This document shows, one piece after another, positions 56,809 to 64,000 of a stretch of DNA of 64,000 nucleotides. Under the pieces are notes generated by a model, which saw nothing but the letters and a program-made list of their open reading frames with translations, did not search any database and was not told where the DNA came from. Position numbers and translations under genes: made by a program. Positions within the stretch are counted from its first letter, which is position 1. Every line of letters starts with the position of its first letter. The DNA comes from Linum tenue (lineage: Eukaryota; Streptophyta; Magnoliopsida; Malpighiales; Linaceae). The DNA lies in assembly GCA_946122785.1 (NCBI GenBank), contig CAMGYJ010000003.1, forward strand, positions 6,484,032-6,548,031, read 5' to 3'.

Positions 56809-57179
56809 TTTGGGGTTTTCCGATTGTTTGGATGAAGGGTAGGAGGAAGAGTTAAAGATTTTCGAATCGATCTTTTTTTGCTAGAATGGAAAAGGTGAAG
56901 TGCTTTCTCTCCCTTGGTAACTGTTGAGTTAGGAGACAGGACGTGGACGTGGCAGCTCAAACAACGGTCACCGCTGTTGCAATTTGCTCGGCGTTGCGAG
57001 GAAGGGAGAAGGTCAGGGAGTCGGGGAGGACGAGATGAAGCTTTCTATTTCGGGAGGTGGGGCGATTGTGAGCGAGGAGAGATATAGGGACAATAAAAAA
57101 ACAAATATTCCTTTTTATGATTTTTAGGCAAAATCCATAAAATTGGTAATATATGGATTTTCCTAAATTTTTTAATATT
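56809..57179. other. Unidentified interior sequence of Mutator-like element
   Basis: A GC-richer stretch (56890-57080) with no long ORF, then A+T-rich sequence up to the right TIR. Possibly captured sequence; nothing recognised. Confidence 0.4.
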
Positions 57180-57396
57180 TATTATGTTGATTGGGCGGTG
57201 ATGTGGCGGGTTGACCATTAGTCAACGCATTTGACCGTCCAATTTAATAGTTAAACATCGGGTTTGGGCAATGTCGTTACTTTGATGTATAGTTTGGGCC
57301 AGAATGTTATAGATCGAAAAGATTGACCAGGATATTTATTATGGTCAAAGTTCAGGCCATACCAATATATTAACCCTATTTTTTAAAGGTAAAATG

Positions 57397-58101
57397 TGTT
57401 GGGATTTTTAGTGGTGTGAATGGAAATGAAAGGAGAAAGATCCAAGAGTCTCTTGAAGTACCATGTTGGTAAGATGTGGGAAGGCACGACCTCGAATTCG
57501 ACCGATTTGATGTAAGATGTGGGTAATCGATTAAATGGGTTTGTGTAACCAACCGGACCAAACCAAATCGAACTGAATCGATATGGCGGTTGGAATAACC
57601 AAACCGGTCCAACTAGTATGGGCCGAACCGATGCAATGGTTCATTATTTTAAAACAAACCATTGCAATGGTTGGGGTGTAAGCACCCATACGAAGAGTTG
57701 TCTGCCTTCGTAAGCACCCCTTCATTCTCTAGAAATAAACACCTACCCCTCTGGTTTTAACATGAATTTTTTCGGTACCGAAACTCTGCCAAAAATAAAA
57801 AATGATTTTTTCTGCATTGTTTTCAGAAAAGGAAAAAAAGGTCAAGTGTGATTCTCATCGATTTGCTGCGTTCGATGGTTTCTGGGGTTTGAGGTACCGC
57901 TACGCCGGAAAAGGTACGTCCTTTCTATCCTGGGATAAATCATTCCATTACCTTGGGTACTAGAGGGGAATAAGATTCCTTAAGGAGATACATTGAATTA
58001 TGTCGGCTAGGACGTTTGTGTGTGTATTTGCATGTCTTTCTTAATCTTACGTGTTTGCTTGTGTTGCAAGAAAATAGTATATATGAACAATTTCCACAAC
58101 A
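57397..58101 (+). repeat. Left LTR of non-coding element
   Basis: TGTTGGGATTTTTAGTGG to TTTCCACAACA, 705 bp. Confidence 0.7.
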
Positions 58102-59040
58102 ATAATTTGAATGGTTGCTCGGGCAACGTTTCAAAAGGAACAGTTGGAATGACTTAGCGGTTAGACATGAAATGAAGCGTTGTATTGCTTCATAATGAGT
58201 GCTTTGTCATGTGTTCATCGCCAAATTTGGTGATCGTGGAATTAAATTTGGTGGGAAATGGTTTGGCAAAGACCAACAATGATATATTGAGAACCAGTTT
58301 GTAATTTTTTAACCAACTTGGTTTGGTTGTGATATCAAATACTTTAGTAGTATTTGAGATGGAACGTACTCATATTTGATTATGAGAAGAATTCGAGAAA
58401 ATTCAATTTGGTTGATTGAAAAAGAATTCATGTTGGAATTATTGGAAACAAATTTTTTATAAAATTTGTGAGTTTCAATTCTGAGCACTTGAAAGTTGCA
58501 ACACTTTGGTTTATGTGACCAAATTGTTTGGAGTAAATTAAAACAATTTATTGGAAAGTGTTCCCGAGATATGGAGTTTGATCCATGACAATGTACTTAT
58601 GTAAACTGTGTATTTACATGATGATAAATACAAGGTTCATATTTCCTAAGTGGAAAATTGTTTGGATAAAGCAATTACGAGCTTGTTTGATTTCAAGATC
58701 AACCGCCAAGTTTAAATGCGTTCACCGCATTGGTCTAATTCATTTATGTGGCATGGATGAATGATATTTGTGCCAATTTAACTGGGACACATTTTCATTC
58801 AAAGTGATGCATGAGAGGATGGAAGAGCTTATGATAGCCCTTCATGGACTATAAGTAAACCATCCTAGGTTAAACTTAGTTATAGGTGTGTAAAACCTAT
58901 GGCGAGAGGCTAGTAGGAACTTGTGAGTCAAGTCTATCTAAGCCGGAATGGTTGCTGATCACTAGAATCCGTGCATGTTATTGTAAGTGGTTTGCACGTA
59001 TCAACAACTATCACATCCTAAGCCAAGTTTAACCTAGGAT
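58102..59040. other. Interior of non-coding LTR element (left)
   Basis: A+T-rich, no coding. An inverted pair CCATCCTAGGTTAAACTTAG (about 58860) and its inverse (about 59020) brackets 140 bp. Confidence 0.5.
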
Positions 59041-59739
59041 GGCATTGTCGTATAGTGGTAATCAAGGTCGTATTCTACTTGGGTCCTTAAACTTATGGCT
59101 CATTTCAATGGACACTATCCACCGTCCACACCGAGGTTTCATCCCGGGTTCCATCTAGGAAGGCTACCTAAAATATTCATACATCCATAATAAACCCTAA
59201 AACTAGGGTTTGGGGTTTAAGGTTCGTGACCGTGATCTTTGGTCACTAGGCCATGATCTTAAAACGTTGTCGTCGAGGCCTTAAGGATGGGGGAGATTGC
59301 GTCCTGACTTCGCAGTCGCGATCCTTGAGTCGCAGTGGTGGGCATTATGCACGTTGGTCGTGATTCGACTGGGGAAAGTCATTGCTCATCCATGGCTCCT
59401 TCCTCGCGAAGTTCACACCCTGGGGCTCCAAGATCACGATCTTTGGCTTCTGGGCCGCGATTTTCAACGAGACTTCACGACTGGAGATTTCGGCCGTGAA
59501 TTGACACAATTCTTTGGCTTCTAGGCCACGATCTTTGATCCTTGTCCCTTTTCTACACTTGTGACCTTGTTTTGTATCTAATTTTCACATATTGACTAAT
59601 ACACCCTATAATCACATCAAAATCAAATAGGAACGAAATATGGATGTAATTGAAAATGTTTAGACGCTTAAGCACATGAATTGACACAAAACATACCCTA
59701 GGATGGAGGGTAAATAACAGCCATTTTTGTGTTATCACT
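59041..59739 (-). mobile_element. Possible solo LTR of an Athila/Tat-type element
   Basis: The minus strand begins TGATAACACAAAAATGGC, a start typical of gypsy LTRs of this branch. It contains repeated ATCACGATC / GGCCGTGA / GCCGCGATT words in its GC-richer middle and ends near CGACAATGCCA. No target duplication could be confirmed. Confidence 0.4.
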
Positions 59740-59924
59740 TGCAAAGGAATTTTAATTCTTATGCTACTCGTTAAGGCATGATAATTTGTTTATTATGTAT
59801 GTGGTTTAGGACTTGATGTTTCCTATGCCATGATGACAAGGAAAATTATTTTAAGATTGATCCTTATAGGGATTGAATAAGCTAATGGCCAAAGAATGGT
59901 GATCATCAACAGTAATCATCATCA

Positions 59925-60420
59925 AAAATGTTTATGGTATATGTAAACTATACCATTGGAAAATAATTTGATGTATGATTATTGTATGAAGCTATTTGTC
60001 AGAATTGTTTATGGTATATATAGACATATACCATTGGAAATTAATGTGGCATGAGAGCTCAATTGAGATGATCTTATTGAACTGAAGGTATGGATTACTT
60101 ATTGTATATTTATGAAATATATCATTGGCAAGTAATTAGACAATTGGCTTAGAAAATTCATCTGAATTACTTTTGGTATGTCATGTTACATTGATGAAAT
60201 GTCAGTGGTAAGTAATTAGATGTGGTTTATTAAAAAAAAAACGTAATTAGATGGGGTTTCTAGTACAATTTGGAATGCATCTGAATTACTTGTGACATCT
60301 CATGTTGCCTTGGCCAATACCATTGGTAAGTAACTAGATGATATTTCTAATAAGATCTGAATTGTTTGTGGTATGGTTAATCGAAGTAGAGCATACCATT
60401 AGTAAACAATTAGATGACGA
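59925..60420. repeat. Series of degenerate hairpins (TGGTAT...ATACCA)
   Basis: Six units at about 59927, 60007, 60087, 60160, 60283 and 60355. Each pairs (AATTACTT)TGGTATR with YATACCATTGG(AAGTAATT). The loops differ but the stems recur. Confidence 0.65.
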
Positions 60421-60529
60421 TAGTGGTTGTCAAGTTCAATAAGTAAAACCATGGAAAATAATTTGAATTCTTCCATGATGTTTGACAAATGATAGAATCG
60501 CGGGGCAGAAGAGTTGATAGTTTCAACTA

Positions 60530-60790
60530 GGGGTGGAAATCGGTACGCTATTGGTATCCCATTACCAAATACTGAAATCCCGAATGTCGAATTATACCCG
60601 AAAGTCAATCCCAATCCCAATCCCTAAATATTTCGGTATCCCAATCAATATTTCGGTATCCCAATCCCTAATCCCTAATACCGAATTACAATTGAAATTC
60701 AATCTCAATCTCAATCCCAAGAAATAATATGTGTATTCAGTAATACCAAATATAAACAAATTCGGTACGGTATTCGGTACATCCCAAATA
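60530..60790. repeat. MITE-like segment with repeated CAATCCC/CGGTA words
   Basis: Starts GGGGTGGAAATCGGTACGC and ends near CGGTATTCGGTACATCCC. Repeats of CCAATCCC and TTTCGGTATCCC. It resembles hAT-type MITEs, but no target duplication was confirmed. Confidence 0.4.
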
Positions 60791-62211
60791 CCGGACACAA
60801 AGCTGTCCATAAGGCAAAAGTGGAAAGGTCAAACAAGTCATACTTGAAACTATGAAGGTGTTCAACGAGAAAGAGCAAGTCCATAAATCTTGTGGAGTTA
60901 ACCTAGTCTAGGTTATAACTTACCTGTAAAATCTAGCATGTGCTGGCATTTATGTCAAAGAGCTAGTTTGAGAAATCTAAAGAAATTTCTTAGAAACGTT
61001 GATCCACTCTTCCCAAAGGGTAAATGATGTTGACCGTATACATGAATGTATATGAACAACATTCCCCATATCAGAAACATTGGTTTCAACAACTATGGCG
61101 AAATAGTTGAAATGTGGGGGAGAAATGATGTGGAACGTCACTTGGGTGATTCCAAAGTGAAGTGATATGAATACTTAGGAGTTTTACCTAAACCCTAAGC
61201 TAAGTCATAAAAAAATCACTACATTGAAAGAACTACTTGTGAAGTTCAAGTATTCTAATGTTAATGAAGTAGATAGACTTCAAAACCATTGACATGTGTT
61301 ATGTTTATTGCAAGACAATAAAATCAAGTCAAGCACACATGATATGCAGTGAATCTAAAAGAGATGAGTCTTTGGTGTATATTACCCAATAGAACTCACA
61401 GGATGAACCAAAAGCCATAATCCACTATTGGATAGGCACTTATAGTTAATGCAGAGTAGTATCTTGGAAACGTCCAAGTTAAATTATGTATACCCACTCT
61501 AAGACAGGTGAATTTCAACAGTCTGGCCCGCAAAGACTTGCGTTAATAAACACACTTGTGCACAAAATTGTTATTGTAAGGGCTAGAACTGTTATGTGAA
61601 CAATCTCCTCATAGATAATGGAAACATGACACTATTGATTGATTAATTTTCAGCAAAGTTACCGAAGTTGATCATTTAGATCAAGTGATAACAAATGTGG
61701 GGCCCATCAAGAAGTTAATTAAAGCATAAAAGGGAATGGACTCGTGGCCTAAGACTAATCATCATGGCGGTAACTCTACCTAAGCGAGATTGACAAACCC
61801 ATCCTCTAGGTTCAAGGAGCAAACAAAGTTGTGAATGATGGTCCGACATTGTCAACTTATTCAAAGTTCATTCTCATGATGAGACAATGTCCAAAATAAG
61901 GGTAAACCTAAATATGAAAGGTTTTTAATGGTTTCTAAGTTTGACACATGTGTGATCAAATACTGTATTTTTGGAATATACGTTTAGAAATCACCTATGT
62001 GAGTGTGAAGTGGAGCAGCTTCACGGAGAATAAAAGAAGACAGTTCTCTAAGCACTCATGAGACTAGGCGGTATTCATGGCTAAAATGAACACAACAATG
62101 AGAACCAGTGAATGGATGAGAGTTAGTTGTGTGACATATGTTGTCTTAGTATACAAGAAAAACCGACGGTTCAAAGATATCACATCTACTGATTGGTGAG
62201 TATAGTCGATA
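60791..62211. other. Interior of non-coding LTR element (right)
   Basis: 1.4 kb without any recognisable coding. A purine tract GTGGGGGAGAAATGATG lies at about 61106 but is not next to an LTR. Confidence 0.45.
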
Positions 62212-62876
62212 TATGGAATTTTTAGTGGTGTGAATGAAAATGAAAGGGGAAAGATCCAAGAGAGTCTCTTGAAGTACCATGTTGGTAAGATGTGGGAAGA
62301 CATGTCCTCGAATTCGATCGATTTGTTGTAAGATGTGGGTAATCGATTAAATGGGTTTGTGTAATCAACCAGACCAAACTGAATCGATGTGGCGATTGAA
62401 ATAACCAAATCGGTCCAACTACCACGGGTCGAACTGATGCAATGGTTCATTATTTTAAAATGAACCATTGCAATGGTTGGGGTGTAAGCATCCATATGCA
62501 AAGTTGCCTCTCTTCGTAATAAGCACCCCTTCATTCTCTATAAATAAATACCGACCCCTCTGGTTTTAACATGAATTTTCTGGTACTGAAACTCTGCCAA
62601 AAACAAAGAATGATTTTTCTGCATTGTTTTCAGAAAAGGGGAAAAAAGTCAAGTGTGGTTCTCGCCGGTTCGCTGCGTTTGATGATTTCCGGGGTTTGAG
62701 GTACCGCTACGCCGGAAAAGGTACGTCCTTTCTATCATGGGAAGAATCATTCCATCACCTTAGGTACTAGGGGGAATAAGATTCCTTAAGGAGAGACATT
62801 GAATAATGTCTCTACTTAATATTATGGGTTTGCTTGTGTTGCAAGAAAATAGTATATGTGGGCAATTTCCACAACA
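62212..62876 (+). repeat. Right LTR of non-coding element
   Basis: About 665 bp, from TATGGAATTTTTAGTGG to TTTCCACAACA; the start is mutated relative to the left copy. Confidence 0.65.
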
Positions 62877-63145
62877 AAATATATCCTTTTATCAACATAA
62901 AAGTATGAGTTTGTTATATTTGAGTCATGTCTGTGTTAGGATTCGTATTAACTTAGAAGTCAAGCTATAGCATGGGATCATGGAGGCTAGTCGTGTTAGC
63001 TTCTTTATAGGAGTTAAGCGGTTGAATTAATTTGTTAGTGCAAAGGCGAGACCAAAAAGTTTCAAATATGTATTTATAATTCATTATCAATAATATCGTG
63101 ATTGTCCTGTTTGAATCATAAGAAACTACGACTAAATAGATTTAA

Positions 63146-63656
63146 GGGTTAATATATTTGTATGGTCTGAACTTTGATAAAAATAAATATCATGTCCAAT
63201 CTTTTTGATCTATAATATCCTGGCCCAAACTATACATAAAAATAACTAAATTGACCAAATCCGATGTTTGACCGTTAACTTGGACAGTCAAACATGTTGA
63301 CTAACGGTCAACGCGCCACATCATCATCCAGTCAGCACAGAACACTTAAAAAATTGATTTTTTCCACCTATTACCATTTATCTCTTTTATTGTTTTTTCT
63401 TTTAAAATTTATTTTTAACTTAATTAAAATAATGAGATTATGTGTCTTTTTTGAAATTTTCAACATTTTTTATGCTGACTGGGCGGTGATGTGGCGCGTT
63501 GACCGTTAGTCAACACATTTGACCGTCCAAGTTAACGGTCAAACGTCGGTTTTGGCCAATTTAGTTATTTTGATGTATAGTTTGAGCTAGAATGGTATAG
63601 ATCAAAAAGTTTAACAAGGATGTTTATTTTGGTCAAAATTCAGGCCATACAAATTA
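63146..63656. mobile_element. MITE of the 50186-57376 TIR family
   Basis: Two inverted arms of about 180 bp (GGGTTAATATATTTGTATGG at left; TTCAGGCCATACAAAT at right) around a short T-rich centre. The arms include GACCGTTAACTTGGACAGTC and its inverse. The right end seems to have lost the last 8-10 bases. Confidence 0.8.
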
Positions 63657-63707
63657 AAGAAAAGTAAAATAACACATATAAAATCGTGAGACTTAGAACA
63701 CATACAC

Positions 63708-64000
63708 CAGTGGCGGGTCCAGGAATTCTACGTAGGGGTGTCCTCTATAAAAAATTAAATTAAATATTAGTATTAAATTATATGGTGTTGTATTCGGTGC
63801 ACCCACTTTTTCGGGTGCACTCAGTGCACCCGCCTCATAATTGTCATTCTGACCATGCGATTCATGTCAAAACGGTATCAATTGTTGCTTGTGATATTAT
63901 GAATAAGAAGCACATGAATTTGAAAAAAAATTATTCAAAATTTACTTTAATTCGAAGGATTTAGGATTTAGGGATTTAGGGTTAGGGTTTAGGTTTACAA
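63708..64000. mobile_element. Truncated hAT-type element at window edge
   Basis: CAGTGGCGGGTCCAGG followed by GGGGTGTCC matches the inverted right end of 24353-25027. The other end is beyond the window or disrupted. A CGGTGCACCC / GGGTGCAC cluster at 63798-63835 may be a further insertion. Confidence 0.55.

Larger units (their letters stand above)
50186..57376. mobile_element. Mutator-like element with TIRs of about 195 bp and gene-like interior
   Basis: Left arm 50186-50380 and right arm about 57180-57376 are inverted repeats (GGTTAATATATTTGTATGG and its inverse), flanked by TATTTTTT at 50178-50185 and 57377-57384. The same arms form the 0.5 kb element at 63146-63656. Inside are a hAT-type MITE, a copia element and about 1.1 kb of other sequence with gene-like composition. 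No transposase is seen, so it may be a gene-capturing (Pack-MULE type) element. Confidence 0.7.
57397..62876 (+). mobile_element. Non-coding LTR element with diverged LTRs
   Basis: Direct repeats 57397-58101 and about 62212-62876 share long blocks (CTGCATTGTTTTCAGAAAAG, GGTACCGCTACGCCGGAAAA, GGAATAAGATTCCTTAAGGA). The left LTR holds about 40-60 bp more near its end. Flanks AAATG (57392-57396) and AAATA (62877-62881) fit a 5 bp duplication with one change. The 4.1 kb interior has no gag or pol motif. I could not identify a primer site. Orientation is by TG...CA only. LTR style recalls copia elements. Confidence 0.65.

Noticed and set aside
61095..61125. Purine tract suggesting an LTR boundary near 61106
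   Set aside because: No LTR start follows it; the nearest LTR copy begins about 1.1 kb later.

Overview
This is a plant nuclear DNA window, most likely from a eudicot, and it consists almost entirely of nested transposable elements. The evidence is the set of plant-type Ty1/copia and Ty3/gypsy (Athila-like) retrotransposons with tRNA-iMet and tRNA-Asp primer sites, hAT-like and Mutator-like elements with 8-9 bp target duplications, an L1-type LINE 3' end, and long A+T-rich spacers. I found no intact host gene, tRNA, rRNA or CRISPR. Every sizeable reading frame belongs to an element, and almost all carry stops or frameshifts. The setting looks like heterochromatin or an intergenic retrotransposon cluster.

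Region 1 (1-24160) is a minus-strand SIRE-like copia element whose 3' LTR lies left of the window. An Athila-like gypsy element (1108-19133, minus, target duplication CCCTA) split its RNase H. That element was in turn hit by a 5363 bp non-coding LTR element (3309-8671, plus, target duplication GAACC). No difference was seen between the two 2286 bp LTRs of the inner element, so it is the youngest insertion here.

Region 2 (24161-26990) holds a decayed TRIM-like relic, a 675 bp hAT-type element with a perfect 8 bp duplication, and a diverged duplicated segment.

Region 3 (26991-42356) is a composite. A TRIM-like element with 73 bp terminal repeats and target duplication GTTAT carries, between two copies of its primer-binding site, a copia gag-pol plus one copia LTR. 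A second Athila-like element (29332-39697, plus, duplication ATGGT, LTRs about 2% apart) sits in the copia integrase. This second element has lost RT, RNase H and most of integrase. It keeps gag, protease and the extra ORF that follows pol.

Region 4 (42357-50185) holds two foldback MITEs in (TA)n tracts, a Mutator-like element with 9 bp duplications and long GA and TTTGTA arrays, a 3.4 kb foldback element with arms of about 550 bp invaded by a LINE, and a GC-ended hAT MITE.

Region 5 (50186-57376) is a Mutator-like element with TIRs of about 195 bp and an 8 bp duplication. It contains gene-like unique sequence, a hAT-type MITE and a 5.1 kb degenerate copia element. Region 6 (57397-64000) has a non-coding LTR element with a run of degenerate hairpins and a possible solo LTR inside, a second copy of the region 5 TIR family, and a truncated hAT-type element at the edge.

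How the parts work together: the two Athila-like elements are siblings. Comparing them reveals a conserved splice donor just before gag and acceptor just before the extra ORF, palindrome arrays in LTRs and upstream of the extra ORF, and reciprocal CAG-to-TAG decay. The non-coding LTR elements carry only cis signals, so they would depend on proteins from other elements.
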